The notes under the pieces were generated by a model. That model ran no database searches and was not told where the DNA came from. It saw nothing but the letters and a program-made list of their open reading frames with translations. Positions 17,148 to 25,963 of a stretch of DNA of 64,000 nt are shown piece after piece. How positions within the stretch are numbered: the first letter of the stretch is position 1; every line of letters begins with the position of its first letter. This DNA is from Tistlia consotensis USBA 355 (GTDB lineage Bacteria > Pseudomonadota > Alphaproteobacteria > Kiloniellales > DSM-21159), in NCBI RefSeq assembly GCF_900177295.1, contig NZ_FWZX01000013.1, positions 1 to 64,000 on the forward strand, read 5' to 3'. A program made the position numbers and the translations under genes.

Positions 17148-17774
17148 ATGTTCGGACGACGCAAAACCGGTACCGGGGACGAACGGATGGACAGCTCTGC
17201 CGAGCCCGTGACGCGGGAGCCCGGCGCAGCGCGCAGCAGCCGGCCCGATGCGGCGGCCGTCCTGGAGCGACAGCCGACCCCGCCGATCCGCGAGCCGTTG
17301 CGACGGCCGACACAGGAGAACCGTCCGATGGCCAGCAAGCAGAACGACGAGACCGAAGGCAAGAAGCTGACCGTCGGCAAGGGTATCCGCCTGTCCGGCG
17401 AGATCACCGCCTGCGAGAAGCTGGTGGTCGAGGGCCAGGTCGAGGCCGACCTGACCGGCGCCCAGGACCTGGTCGTCGCCGAGAGCGGCCTGTTCAAGGG
17501 CCGGGCCATCGTCGACCGCGCCGAGATCAGCGGCACCTTCGAGGGCGAGCTGACCGTGCGCGAGGTGCTGAACCTGCACGGCAGCGGCCTGATCGACGGC
17601 ACCCTGAAGTACGCCGAGATGGAGATCGAGCGCGGCGGCCGCGTGCGCGGCACGATCGAGGAGCTCGATCGGGCCCAGGCGGCCAAGCCGAGCGGCCCGA
17701 CGCCGGTGGCGACCTCGTCGCGCGAGACCGAGAAGGAGCCGGGCGCGGCCAAGTCTGAAGCCGCGGCCAGCTGA
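17148..17774 (+). CDS. Bactofilin (polymer-forming cytoskeletal protein)
   Basis: A 208-aa protein with a beta-helical bactofilin domain at about 72-175 (KKLTVGKGIRLSGEITACEK, LVVEGQVEADL, GTFEGELTVREVLNLHGSG). Long disordered tails rich in Pro, Ser and Arg (1-70) and in Ala and Glu (176-208) flank it. Bactofilins assemble without nucleotides into membrane-associated filaments that position cell-wall enzymes. The N-terminal tail is longer than usual; the internal Met at residue 61 could be another start. The gene is followed 17 nt later by a lipoprotein gene. Confidence 0.9.
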   Translation: MFGRRKTGTGDERMDSSAEPVTREPGAARSSRPDAAAVLERQPTPPIREPLRRPTQENRPMASKQNDETEGKKLTVGKGIRLSGEITACEKLVVEGQVEADLTGAQDLVVAESGLFKGRAIVDRAEISGTFEGELTVREVLNLHGSGLIDGTLKYAEMEIERGGRVRGTIEELDRAQAAKPSGPTPVATSSRETEKEPGAAKSEAAAS

Positions 17775-17791
17775 GACCACCAGGGAGTGCG

Positions 17792-18169
17792 ATGAAGCGG
17801 GGGGCGCGCGCAATCGGTCTGACTGTCCTGCTGGCGGCCCTCGCGGGCTGTGCGCAGGGCGGGCCCTCCGCGATCGCCGACGCCGGCGCCGCCTCGGCGC
17901 AGCGGCGCGGCCAGACCGCTTCCCACGAGCGCTACGACGCCGAGCAGCTGGTCGGCATCACCGACAACAAGCTGCTGAAGACCTTCGGCCCGCCGGCCCA
18001 GCTGCGCCGCGAGCCGCCGGCCGAGGTCTGGCAGTACCGCTCGCCCCGCTGCGTCGTCGACTTCTACCTCTACCAGGTCAAGCCGGTCGGCCTCTCGGTC
18101 GTCCATCTGGAGGCGCGCAGCCCGGTCTCCGGCAGCCTGCCGGTCGACAGCTGCCTGCCGGGTCTCTGA
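17792..18169 (+). CDS. Hypothetical lipoprotein
   Basis: A 125-aa protein with a signal peptide ending in a lipobox, LAALAGC, so Cys20 should be lipidated. The mature part has a conserved-looking core LVGITDNKLLKTFGPPAQLR and EVWQYRSPRCVVDFYLYQ, which resembles SmpA/OmlA-like small outer-membrane lipoproteins only loosely. It follows the bactofilin gene by 17 nt and is probably cotranscribed. Function is unknown. Confidence 0.8.
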   Translation: MKRGARAIGLTVLLAALAGCAQGGPSAIADAGAASAQRRGQTASHERYDAEQLVGITDNKLLKTFGPPAQLRREPPAEVWQYRSPRCVVDFYLYQVKPVGLSVVHLEARSPVSGSLPVDSCLPGL

Positions 18170-18211
18170 CCGCGCCGGGTCGGCGCCGAGGGGCACCGGT
18201 GCCCTTCCGGG

Positions 18212-18784
18212 CTATCGAAAGCGCGGATCGGTCTTGATCGCCGGCAGGAAGCGGGCGCCGCCGAACAGCATGTCGACCCGCTCGCCGTCGGACGAGAGCG
18301 GCAGCAGCAGCCGCTGGTAGCTGTAGAGCTTGCCGTCGGCACCGGCGAACTCGACGGTGTAGCAGCAGCCCTCCGGCTGCTCGGTCGCCTCGCGGTGCTG
18401 GCGCAGCACCTCGTCCCGGATCGTCGGATTGACGGTCTCGTCGAGCCAGCGGCCGGTCGTGTCGCTGCCTTCCTTCTGCACGATCGCCGAGCCGACCAGG
18501 CGCTTGCGGAAGCGCGGCGGGTCGCCGACGACGTCGAGCAGGATGATCTCCGGCAGCAGCTCGGGAATGTCGACCGGATCGATGTCGGCGCGCCGCGGCC
18601 AGCGCCGCCCGCCACGCCTGGCCCGCCAGTAGTCGAAGACGCGCAGCAGCGTCTCTTGCGGCTCGCTGCACCGGAACAGCACGGCACCCTCCGGGCGCGG
18701 CAGCGCCGCGGCGCGCGCGGCCACCGCCCTGCCCGGATAGACCCGCCGCGGCCGGGAGCTCCCTGTCTCGAGATCGATCGCCAT
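18212..18784 (-). CDS. PAS domain protein, PAS_5 type
   Basis: A 190-aa protein without a signal peptide. Residues ~45-185 form a PAS_5 (PF07310) domain: LRVFDYWRARR, DIPELLPEIILLDVV, FRKRLVGSAIVQKEG and the terminal LFGGARFLPAI. No kinase or output domain follows. Such stand-alone proteins are abundant in Rhodospirillales and are presumed sensors. A second copy of the family lies at 38998. The upstream gap carries no obvious promoter. Confidence 0.78.
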   Translation of the reverse strand: MAIDLETGSSRPRRVYPGRAVAARAAALPRPEGAVLFRCSEPQETLLRVFDYWRARRGGRRWPRRADIDPVDIPELLPEIILLDVVGDPPRFRKRLVGSAIVQKEGSDTTGRWLDETVNPTIRDEVLRQHREATEQPEGCCYTVEFAGADGKLYSYQRLLLPLSSDGERVDMLFGGARFLPAIKTDPRFR

Positions 18785-18927
18785 CGGCTCCGCCGGAGCT
18801 GCTTGCCTTCGAATGAAACGCGCGACCGCGGTCTCGGCTCCCTCGGGGTCGCGCCGCCGGCCGCCCTCTCGATGGCGCCGGAAGTCACATTAGTGTGCCA
18901 ACGATTGACAGACCGTTGAAGCCTTCT

Positions 18928-18945
18928 CCGGATGCGTGCATCCGG
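18928..18945 (-). terminator. Hairpin after the helicase gene
   Basis: The 18-bp inverted repeat CCGGATGC-GT-GCATCCGG lies about 12 bp after the helicase stop on the minus strand. There is no T run, so termination activity is uncertain. Confidence 0.4.
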
Positions 18946-18956
18946 CTCGCCCGCTC

Positions 18957-21749
18957 CTACCCGTCTTGCGGTGCCAGGAAGGCCGCCGTCGCGGCGATCG
19001 CCTCGGCCAGGCCGACCCGGGCGAAGGGCACGCCCTCGGGAAAGGCGGTCGCCAGGCGCGAGGGCATCATCGGATCGAGCAGCACGAAGACGCCGCGGTC
19101 GTCGGCGCGCCGGACCAGCCGGCCGAAGGCCTGGCGCAGCTTCAGGCGGGTCAGGCGGTCGTCGTAGCCGCGGCCGCCGGCCTCGCTGCGCCGCGCCTTG
19201 TGGATCAGGCTCGGCCGCGGCCAGGGCACGCGGTCGAAGACGATCAGGCGCAGCGCGCGGCCGGGCACGTCGACGCCGTCGCGCACCGCGTCGGTGCCCA
19301 GCAGGCAGGAGTCCGGCTCGGCCCGGAAGATCTCGACCAGGGTCGAGACGTCGAGCCCGTCGAGATGCTGGGCGAAGAGGTCGAGGCCGCGCTCGGCGAG
19401 CGGCTTGGCGATCCGGCCGTGCACCGCCTTGAGCCGCGAGATCGCGGTGAACAGGCCGAGCCCGCCGCCGCCGGCGGCGAGGAACAGCTCGCGGAAGGCC
19501 GCGGCGACCTGATCCATGTCGTCCTTGCGCACGTCGGTGACCACGAAGACCCGGGTCAGTGCCGGGTAGTCGAAGGGCGAGTCGACGCGCACCCGCAGGG
19601 CCGGCGCCGCCAGGTAGGGCACGCCGGCGCGCTGCTCGGCGGTGCGCCAGTCGGCCTCGGGATTCTCGCTGCGGTCGGTCAGGGTCGCCGAGGTCACGAC
19701 CGCGCCCTGGACCCGCGACAGCACGGCGCGTGCCAGCGGCTCGCTGGGGTCGAGCCAGTGGCGGCGGAAGCCGACGTCGATCTCGCGGCCCTCGATGCGC
19801 TCGACGGCGAACCAGTCGACGAAGCTCGGCGGCGTCTCCTCCTCCAGGCTGCGCAGCATGCCGCGCCAGGCGCCGACCGGCAGCAGCGCGCGCTTCTCCA
19901 GGCTGCGCGCCGCGCCGTCGATGCGCCGCCGGAGCTCGCCCTCCAGGGTCTCGGCCTCCTGGTCGAGCTTGGCGAGCAGCCGCTTGCGCAGGCTCGCCAG
20001 CGGCGCCTCCAGGCGCTCCAGCGCCTCGTCCAGGGCCGCGGCGGCCGCGAGCAGGCCCTCCACCGGCGCCGCAGTCTCGCACTCCAGGGAATAGCCCTCG
20101 CCGGCCTGCCGGGCGCGCGCCAGCACCTGCTGGCGGACCCTCGCCAGGAAGGCCTCCGTGGGCCCCTGGCCGTTGCCGTTCGCCAGGCGCTGGTGCCAGC
20201 CCTCGCCGGGCAGCACGCGCGCGGCGCGCAGGGCCTCGTCGAGCGCCTCCTCGATCGCCGGGTCGCCGGCGGCCAGGTCCTCGAGCCGGCGCTTGAGGCC
20301 GCGCAGGCGGCTCGCCGAGGCGCTGCGCCGGCCCTCGGCGCCGAGCAGCCAGCGCCTGAGCTCCGTGGCCTCGAGGCCGCTCAGGTGGGCGGCGAAGGCG
20401 CCGTCGGCGGCATCGAACAGGTGGTGGCCCTCGTCGAACACGATCTCGGCCGGGACCTGACCGTCCTCGTCGCCGCCGAGCGCCGCCTGGATCAGCACCA
20501 GGGCATGGTTGGCGACGACCATGCGGGCCTGGCGGGCGCGGCGCACCGACTTCTCGATGAAGCACTTGCGATAGAACTCGCAGGCTGAGAAGACGCACTC
20601 GCCGCGCCGGTCGGTCAGGCCCAGCGAGCGGCCGCGGCCGATCAGGTCGGCGAGCCAGCCGGGGAAGTCACCGCCGACCATGTCGCCGTCGCGCGTCGCC
20701 CCGGCCCAGCGCGCCATCAGCCCGAGGCCGATCGCCGTCTCGCCCCCCTTGAGCGCAACCGAGCGCGCCTGCTCGGCGTAGTTCAGCAGGCAGAAGTAGT
20801 TCTCCCGGCCCTTGCGCACGACGACCCGGCGCCGCTTCTCGGCGGGCTGCGGGTAGAGCCGGGCCAGCTCGTCGTCGATCTGGCGCTGCAGGTTGCGGGT
20901 GTAGGTCGACAGCCAGACGGCGCCCTCGTTCTGCTCGGCCCAGAGGCTGGCCGGCGCGATGTAGCCGAGCGTCTTGCCGACGCCGGTGCCGGCCTCGGCG
21001 AGCACCAGGTTGGGCGCCCCCTCGCGCTCGCGCGGCGCGAAGGCGCGGGCGATCGCCTCGGCGTAGTCGGCCTGCTGCGGCCGGACCTCGGCCTCCTCGC
21101 CGACCAGCTCGGCGAGCCGCCGCCGGGCCGCGGCCGGCTCGACCGGCAGGGCCGAGGGCTGGCTCGGCGGCGCGTGCTCGCTCCATTCGGCCATGCGCTC
21201 CCAGACCGCGTAGCCCTGGCCGGCGCGCGGCGCCTCGCCCGCCTCCGCAGCGGTCGCGCCGGTGCCGAGCGCACGCAGCAGCGGCGGTCCCCAGAGCCAG
21301 CCGCCGCGGGTCATGGTGAAGGCGATGCCGCGGGCCGCCGGGTCCTCGAAGCCGCGCGCCGCCATCTCGCGCAGCAGCTGGTCGGCGGCGAGGCCCAGGG
21401 TCAACGCCCGTTCGTCGAGGCTGTGCGGCGGCGCGAGGCCGAGCGACAGGGCGAGGCCGCGCGGCGTCGGCGCGCAGAAGGCGGCGGGCCGCACGAAGGC
21501 GAAGAGCTCCAGGAGGTCGTAGCCGGCGAGGCGCTCCAGGCCGAGCCGGCGGGCCGTCGCCGGCGCGTGGCAGAGCAGCGGCGGCTCGGCGGCGGCGCGC
21601 TCGGCGGCCTCGCGGGGACCGAGCAGCTCGACCTCGCCGTCGCTGCTCAGCCAGAGCGCCTGGCCGCGGCCGGCGACCAGGGCAGCCGGGCCGTTGCCCG
21701 GCTCCGCCGGAGCCGGGCCGTGGGTCTCCACCGTGTCGCTGGCGCTCAT
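18957..21749 (-). CDS. DinG/Rad3-type ATP-dependent DNA helicase
   Basis: A 930-aa superfamily 2 helicase of the XPD/DinG group. Walker A is AEAGTGVGKT near residue 250. Four Cys (YFCLLN, GECVFS, SACEFY, RKCFIE) form the expected 4Fe-4S site, and motif II is FDEGHH. The C-terminal half has the helicase motifs VTSATLTDRS, GLFTAISRLKAVH, TDAVRDGVDVPG and QAFGRLVRRADDRG. An N-terminal ~200-residue extension is typical of alphaproteobacterial members. The likely role is 5'-3' unwinding of damaged or R-loop DNA. Confidence 0.9.
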   Translation of the reverse strand: MSASDTVETHGPAPAEPGNGPAALVAGRGQALWLSSDGEVELLGPREAAERAAAEPPLLCHAPATARRLGLERLAGYDLLELFAFVRPAAFCAPTPRGLALSLGLAPPHSLDERALTLGLAADQLLREMAARGFEDPAARGIAFTMTRGGWLWGPPLLRALGTGATAAEAGEAPRAGQGYAVWERMAEWSEHAPPSQPSALPVEPAAARRRLAELVGEEAEVRPQQADYAEAIARAFAPREREGAPNLVLAEAGTGVGKTLGYIAPASLWAEQNEGAVWLSTYTRNLQRQIDDELARLYPQPAEKRRRVVVRKGRENYFCLLNYAEQARSVALKGGETAIGLGLMARWAGATRDGDMVGGDFPGWLADLIGRGRSLGLTDRRGECVFSACEFYRKCFIEKSVRRARQARMVVANHALVLIQAALGGDEDGQVPAEIVFDEGHHLFDAADGAFAAHLSGLEATELRRWLLGAEGRRSASASRLRGLKRRLEDLAAGDPAIEEALDEALRAARVLPGEGWHQRLANGNGQGPTEAFLARVRQQVLARARQAGEGYSLECETAAPVEGLLAAAAALDEALERLEAPLASLRKRLLAKLDQEAETLEGELRRRIDGAARSLEKRALLPVGAWRGMLRSLEEETPPSFVDWFAVERIEGREIDVGFRRHWLDPSEPLARAVLSRVQGAVVTSATLTDRSENPEADWRTAEQRAGVPYLAAPALRVRVDSPFDYPALTRVFVVTDVRKDDMDQVAAAFRELFLAAGGGGLGLFTAISRLKAVHGRIAKPLAERGLDLFAQHLDGLDVSTLVEIFRAEPDSCLLGTDAVRDGVDVPGRALRLIVFDRVPWPRPSLIHKARRSEAGGRGYDDRLTRLKLRQAFGRLVRRADDRGVFVLLDPMMPSRLATAFPEGVPFARVGLAEAIAATAAFLAPQDG

Positions 21750-21830
21750 CGCGCCGCAGTATAGGCAGCCTGTCGAGTCTGGCCAGGGCGGCGCCCGGAC
21801 CCGGGCCGGCGCCGGACCGGCCGGCGCGGA

Positions 21831-22109
21831 TCAGTGCGCCGAGATCATCAGCAGGAAGGGGATCGGCGGCTGGCGCTCCAGGATCAGGCTGCCCATCGCC
21901 GTGACCACGCCCTTCTCGGCGTTCTTCAGGGCGGCGTTGAGCTCGTAGTCGACGTGCTCGTGGGGCAGCAGGGAGCGGTCGACCCGCTCCATGAAGTGGC
22001 GCACGACCCGCGCCGGCGTCTGCTGCAGCAGGCCGTCCGGCGCGTCGAACGCGTAGACGCCTTCGCCGCCGGTGTCGGCGGCGAGCATGTGGGCCTTGAA
22101 CGTCGCCAT
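21831..22109 (-). CDS. Conserved-looking hypothetical protein (92 aa)
   Basis: The frame from ATG 22109 reads MATFKAHMLAADTGGEGVYA and ends IPFLLMISAH. A GGGAGA ribosome site lies 6 nt upstream. The sequence HEHVDYELNAALKNAEKGVV has a regular amphipathic pattern. There is no signal peptide or membrane span. I do not recognise a family. The upstream in-frame extension to 22304 is G+C shadow and has been left out. It lies between the helicase and lysK genes on the minus strand. Confidence 0.6.
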   Translation of the reverse strand: MATFKAHMLAADTGGEGVYAFDAPDGLLQQTPARVVRHFMERVDRSLLPHEHVDYELNAALKNAEKGVVTAMGSLILERQPPIPFLLMISAH

Positions 22110-22196
22110 GATTGTCTCCCGGGGCCGGACGGAGGCCGAGGCTAGCGGAATCGCATGACAGCTGCGTGTCGGCCGCGGCCGGGCGCGCCTCGCGCG

Positions 22197-22225
22197 TTGA
22201 CGGGGCGGGGCCGGCTGCCTAGCTT
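22197..22225 (+). promoter_or_regulatory. Candidate promoter of lysK
   Basis: TTGACG (22197-22202) and TAGCTT (22220-22225) are spaced by 17 bp, about 36 bp before the lysK start. The -35 element matches consensus in five of six positions; the -10 is weak. Confidence 0.45.
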
Positions 22226-22261
22226 CGCCGGCCTGTCGACAGGTATTCGAGGAAGCGGAAG

Positions 22262-23905
22262 ATGTCAGAGGGTCGAGACGAGCGCGATCTGGCGCTCGAG
22301 GCACGGGCCTGGCCGTTCGAGGAAGCGCGCAAGCTGATCGAGCGCACCGGCGGCAGGACGCCGGACAAGGGCTACGTGCTGTTCGAGACCGGCTACGGCC
22401 CCTCCGGCCTGCCGCACATCGGCACCTTCGGCGAGGTCGTGCGCACGACCATGGTGCGCCAGGCCTTCCAGCGGATGAGCGACATCCCGACCCGGCTGTT
22501 CTGCTTCTCCGACGACATGGACGGCCTGCGCAAGGTGCCGGACAACATCCCGAACAAGGAGCTGGTCGCCGGGCACCTGCACGAGCCGCTGACCCAGGTG
22601 CCGGATCCCTTCGGCCAGTACGAATCCTTCGGCCACCACAACAACGCCATGCTGCGGCGCTTCCTCGATTCCTTCGGCTTCGAGTACGAGTTCCAGTCCT
22701 CGACCGACTGGTATCGCTCGGGCCGCTTCGACCAGGCGCTGCTGGCCGTGCTCGGCCACTACGACGAGATCATGGAGGTGATGCTGCCGAGCCTGCGCGA
22801 GGAGCGGCAGCAGAGCTACAGCCCCTTCCTGCCGATCTCGCCGAGGACCGGCCGGGTCCTGCAGGTGCCGATCCTGGAGCACGACGCCACGGCCGGCACG
22901 ATCGTCTTCGAGGACGAGGACGGCGCCCGGACCGAGCTGCCGGTGACCGGCGGTCACTGCAAGTTGCAGTGGAAGCCCGACTGGGGCATGCGCTGGCACG
23001 CGCTCGGCGTCGACTACGAGATGTCCGGCAAGGACCTGATCGATTCGGTGAAGCTGGCGAGCCGGATCTGCTCGATCCTGGGCAGCCGGCCGCCGGAGGG
23101 CTTCAACTACGAGCTGTTCCTCGACGAGGAAGGCAAGAAGATCTCGAAGTCCAAGGGCAACGGCCTGTCGGTCGACGAGTGGCTGCGCTACGGCCCGCCC
23201 GAGAGCCTGGCCCTGTTCATGTACCAGAAGCCGCGGGCGGCCAAGCGGCTCTACTTCGACGTCATCCCGCGCGCCGTCGACGACTACCTGAAGCACCTGG
23301 CGGCGCTGCCGGCCGAGGAGCCGGCGCGCCGGCTCGAGAACCCGGCCTGGCACATCCACAGCGCGCTGCCGGAGTCGCAGCCCGGCGAGAAGACCGACAT
23401 CTCCTTCTCGCTGCTGCTCAACCTGGTCGGCACCGCGAACGCCGAGGACAAGGCCGTGCTCTGGGGCTTCATCAGCCGCTACGCGCCGGAGGCGACGCCC
23501 GAGAGCGACCCGCTGCTCGACAAGCTGGTCGGCTACGCCATCGCCTACTACCGGGACTTCGTGCTGCCGACCAAGGCCTACCGCCGGCCGGCCGGGGCCG
23601 AGGCCGCGGCGCTGCAGGAGCTGCTGCAGGAGCTGGAGGCCCTGCCGGTCCACGCCGATCCCGAGACGATCCAGAACGCCGTCTACGAGGTCGGCAAGCG
23701 CCACGCCGAGGCCTTCCCCGGCCTGCGCGACTGGTTCAAGGCCTGCTACGAGATCCTGCTCGGCCAGGAGCAGGGCCCCCGCCTCGGCTCGTTCTTCGCT
23801 CTCTACGGCCTCCCGGAGAGCCGGGCGCTGATCGGCCGCGCCCTGGCCGGCGAGCTAGCGGGCGGTCTGGCGGGCTCGGCCGGGAATGCCCATCTGCAGG
23901 GCTGA
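22262..23905 (+). CDS. lysK: Lysyl-tRNA synthetase, class I
   Basis: A 547-aa enzyme charging tRNA-Lys. It belongs to the class I, archaeal-type LysRS: Rossmann HIGH-like motif PHIGT at 51-55 and KMSKS-like motif KISKSKGN near 292-299. Other family marks are [16 protein letters not shown] and [11 protein letters not shown]. Most bacteria use class II LysS; class I is found in alphaproteobacteria and spirochaetes, so this supports the host assignment. The ATG has AGGAAGCGGAAG upstream. Confidence 0.95.
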   Translation: MSEGRDERDLALEARAWPFEEARKLIERTGGRTPDKGYVLFETGYGPSGLPHIGTFGEVVRTTMVRQAFQRMSDIPTRLFCFSDDMDGLRKVPDNIPNKELVAGHLHEPLTQVPDPFGQYESFGHHNNAMLRRFLDSFGFEYEFQSSTDWYRSGRFDQALLAVLGHYDEIMEVMLPSLREERQQSYSPFLPISPRTGRVLQVPILEHDATAGTIVFEDEDGARTELPVTGGHCKLQWKPDWGMRWHALGVDYEMSGKDLIDSVKLASRICSILGSRPPEGFNYELFLDEEGKKISKSKGNGLSVDEWLRYGPPESLALFMYQKPRAAKRLYFDVIPRAVDDYLKHLAALPAEEPARRLENPAWHIHSALPESQPGEKTDISFSLLLNLVGTANAEDKAVLWGFISRYAPEATPESDPLLDKLVGYAIAYYRDFVLPTKAYRRPAGAEAAALQELLQELEALPVHADPETIQNAVYEVGKRHAEAFPGLRDWFKACYEILLGQEQGPRLGSFFALYGLPESRALIGRALAGELAGGLAGSAGNAHLQG

Positions 23906-23988
23906 CCGCTGCCGCCGAGGGCGCCGGCCGAGCGATTCGGCGGCGCGCGGCATTGCCGTTTCGGCGCAGCCCTGATAACCCGGACGCG

Positions 23989-24447
23989 ATGCTCGAACGC
24001 CTGAAAGCCATCCTGACCGCCCGCCCCGACGAGGCGCCGACCGGCCTGCGCAGCCGGCTGCACCGCGCCGCCGCGGCGCTGCTCGCCGAGGCGGCGATCA
24101 TGGATGGCCGGATCGACGGCGAGGAGCGGCGCGTGATCGCCGCGTCGCTGGCCCGGCGCTTCGATCTGTCACAGGGCGACGCCGAGGCCCTGCTCGACCG
24201 GGCGGCGGCGCAGGCCGCCGATCAGGTCGAGCTCTACGGCATGGCGCGGCAGCTCAAGGACGGCCTCGACCAGGAGGGTCGCATCGCCCTCATCGAGGAC
24301 CTCTGGGAAGTCGTCTATGCCGACGGCAAGCTGCACGACCACGAGGCCAGCCTGATGCGCCGCGTCGCCGGGCTGCTCTACGTCAGCGACCGCGATAGTG
24401 GCTCGGCCCGCAAACGCGTGCTTTCCCGGCTCGGATTGGAGGATTAG
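23989..24447 (+). CDS. TerB-like protein
   Basis: A 152-aa, mostly helical cytoplasmic protein. It carries the TerB pattern: an N-terminal helix [20 protein letters not shown] with acidic D/E pairs ([12 protein letters not shown]) and the second repeat [21 protein letters not shown]. The paired acidic motifs are proposed metal-binding sites in tellurite-resistance TerB. Stand-alone TerB proteins are common and their function is unknown. The ATG at 23989 is the first Met after an upstream stop; the gap to lysK is 83 nt. Confidence 0.8.
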   Translation: MLERLKAILTARPDEAPTGLRSRLHRAAAALLAEAAIMDGRIDGEERRVIAASLARRFDLSQGDAEALLDRAAAQAADQVELYGMARQLKDGLDQEGRIALIEDLWEVVYADGKLHDHEASLMRRVAGLLYVSDRDSGSARKRVLSRLGLED

Positions 24448-24494
24448 GATCGCCGCCGCCGTCAAGGCGCGCCGGTCGCTCAGGAGAACGCTCG

Positions 24495-24833
24495 ATGACG
24501 TATATCGTTACGGAAGCCTGCATCAAGTGCAAGTACATGGACTGCGTGGAAGTCTGCCCGGTGGACTGCTTCTACGAGGGTGAGAACATGCTCGTCATCC
24601 ACCCCGACGAGTGCATCGACTGCGGCGTCTGCGAGCCCGAGTGTCCGCCTGAGGCGATCCTGCCCGACAGCGATCCGGAGGCCGACAAGTGGCTGGAGCT
24701 GAACAAGCAGTATTCGGAGAGCTGGCCGAACATCAACCGCAAGGGAACGCCGCCGGCCGACGCCGAGGAGTTCAAGGGCGTCGACAACAAGTACGACAAG
24801 TTTTTTAGCGCGAATCCCGGTCAGGGCTCCTGA
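24495..24833 (+). CDS. fdxA: 7Fe ferredoxin FdxA
   Basis: A 112-aa electron carrier with one 3Fe-4S and one 4Fe-4S cluster. The cysteines lie at 9, 12, 17, 21 and 25, then 40, 43, 46 and 50 ([11 protein letters not shown]). The C-terminal tail [18 protein letters not shown] is the hallmark of FdxA. CAGGAGAA lies 8 nt before the ATG. It is followed by carD, an arrangement common in Rhodospirillales (from memory). It would act as a general cytosolic electron donor. Confidence 0.93.
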   Translation: MTYIVTEACIKCKYMDCVEVCPVDCFYEGENMLVIHPDECIDCGVCEPECPPEAILPDSDPEADKWLELNKQYSESWPNINRKGTPPADAEEFKGVDNKYDKFFSANPGQGS

Positions 24834-24947
24834 CCCACCGGCGGGCGTCGGCGACCGATTGACGCCGGCGCCGGCGACATCGCTCTCCGGCCCGCTCCGC
24901 GGTGCGGCGGGCCGGGCGGGGCGCATGGCGCCCATGAGCCCTGCGTG

Positions 24948-24976
24948 TTGTATTGCACCGCATCATGTAGTATATT
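24948..24976 (+). promoter_or_regulatory. Sigma70-like promoter of carD
   Basis: TTGTAT (24948-24953), a 17-bp spacer and TATATT (24971-24976) form a good promoter in a locally A+T-rich patch that stands out from its surroundings. It predicts a start near 24983. Confidence 0.6.
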
Positions 24977-24982
24977 GGTAAT

Positions 24983-25204
24983 GTTCAATTGTGGTGCGAA
25001 AGCACCCGGCAGAGCGTCGTCTTCAGGATTGGGCGTCGCCATCCGTTCTCGCCGAGCCGGCACGATCGACCAGGGTGCTCCGTGGCCACCACAGGCGCTC
25101 CGTCGGTCTTTGTGCCGTCCGGAGACGACGGTGGAACGCCACCGCGTCCAGGCGGTCCACTCGCCCGGACAGACCGAATAGAGCAACGGAGTCCAGAACC
25201 CCTC
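24983..25204 (+). other. Predicted long carD leader, no gene seen
   Basis: About 220 nt separate the predicted start from carD. A small hairpin GGTGCGAAAGCACC lies near its 5' end (24994-25007). No convincing coding frame or known riboswitch is seen. The open frame 24945-25181 shows no family-like sequence. Confidence 0.4.
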
Positions 25205-25702
25205 ATGTCGAAGAAGCTCGAGTTCTCCACAGGTGATTACGTTGTCTATCCCACGCACGGCGTCGGCAAGATCACCGGGATCGAAACCCAGCAGATCGCC
25301 GAGGTCACCGTCGAGCTGATTGTCATCAAGTTCGAGAAGGACCGCATGACGCTGCGCGTCCCCGTGGAGAAGGCCCACAACTCCGGGCTGCGCCGGCTGT
25401 CTTCGCGCAAGATGATGGACACCGCCCTGACCACCCTGAAGGGCCGCAGCCGCGCCAAGCGGACCATGTGGTCGCGCCGCGCCCAGGAGTACGAGGCCAA
25501 GATCAACTCCGGCGACCCGGTGTCGATCGCCGAGGTCGTGCGCGACCTGCACCGCGGCGACGACCAGCCGGAGCAGTCCTATTCGGAGCGGCAGATGTAC
25601 CAGGCGGCGCTCGACCGTCTGGCGCGCGAGCTCGCGGCCGTCGAGAAGATCGACGAGGCCGCGGCCGCCGAGAAGCTCGAGAAGCTGCTCAAGGCGGCCT
25701 GA
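25205..25702 (+). CDS. carD: CarD family transcriptional regulator
   Basis: A 165-aa RNA-polymerase-binding regulator. The N-terminal Tudor-like domain begins FSTGDYVVYPTHGVGKITGI and contains LIVIKFEKDRMTLRVPVEKA. The C-terminal helical DNA-binding domain includes LKGRSRAKRTMWSRRAQEYE. CarD proteins stabilise open promoter complexes, often at ribosomal and housekeeping promoters. It has its own promoter and a strong terminator at 25760, so it is a single-gene transcript. Confidence 0.93.
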   Translation: MSKKLEFSTGDYVVYPTHGVGKITGIETQQIAEVTVELIVIKFEKDRMTLRVPVEKAHNSGLRRLSSRKMMDTALTTLKGRSRAKRTMWSRRAQEYEAKINSGDPVSIAEVVRDLHRGDDQPEQSYSERQMYQAALDRLARELAAVEKIDEAAAAEKLEKLLKAA

Positions 25703-25759
25703 CGGCCTCCGGCCGCGGCAGCCTGCGACGGCCTGCCGCAGGACGAGGCGAGAAGCGAT

Positions 25760-25802
25760 CGAGGGCGCGGGCCGCGGAAGTGGCCCGCGCCCTCGCGTTT
25801 TC
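25760..25802 (+). terminator. Rho-independent terminator of carD
   Basis: A 14-bp perfect stem CGAGGGCGCGGGCC / GGCCCGCGCCCTCG with an 8-nt loop is followed by CGTTTT. It lies 57 bp after the carD stop. Confidence 0.85.
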
Positions 25803-25963
25803 CGCTTGTTCGCCACGCCGTCGCCGCGCCCGGCCGGCAATCTTCGCGCGGGAGGCTTGTACGGAACCGCCGGGCTCCCGATCATGTTGTCCCGGGACCG
25901 CGCCGCGCCGGTCCCCCCTCGACCGACCGTTCCGAGCCGCGCAGGACCCCCAGCAGCCGCAGC

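Noticed and set aside
23906-23988. Search for a promoter or small gene between lysK and the TerB-like gene
   Set aside because: Only 83 nt, with no clear -35/-10 pair or hairpin; read as a simple intercistronic gap.
24945-25181. A 78-codon open frame in the carD leader
   Set aside because: It would start inside the promoter spacer and its sequence is not protein-like.
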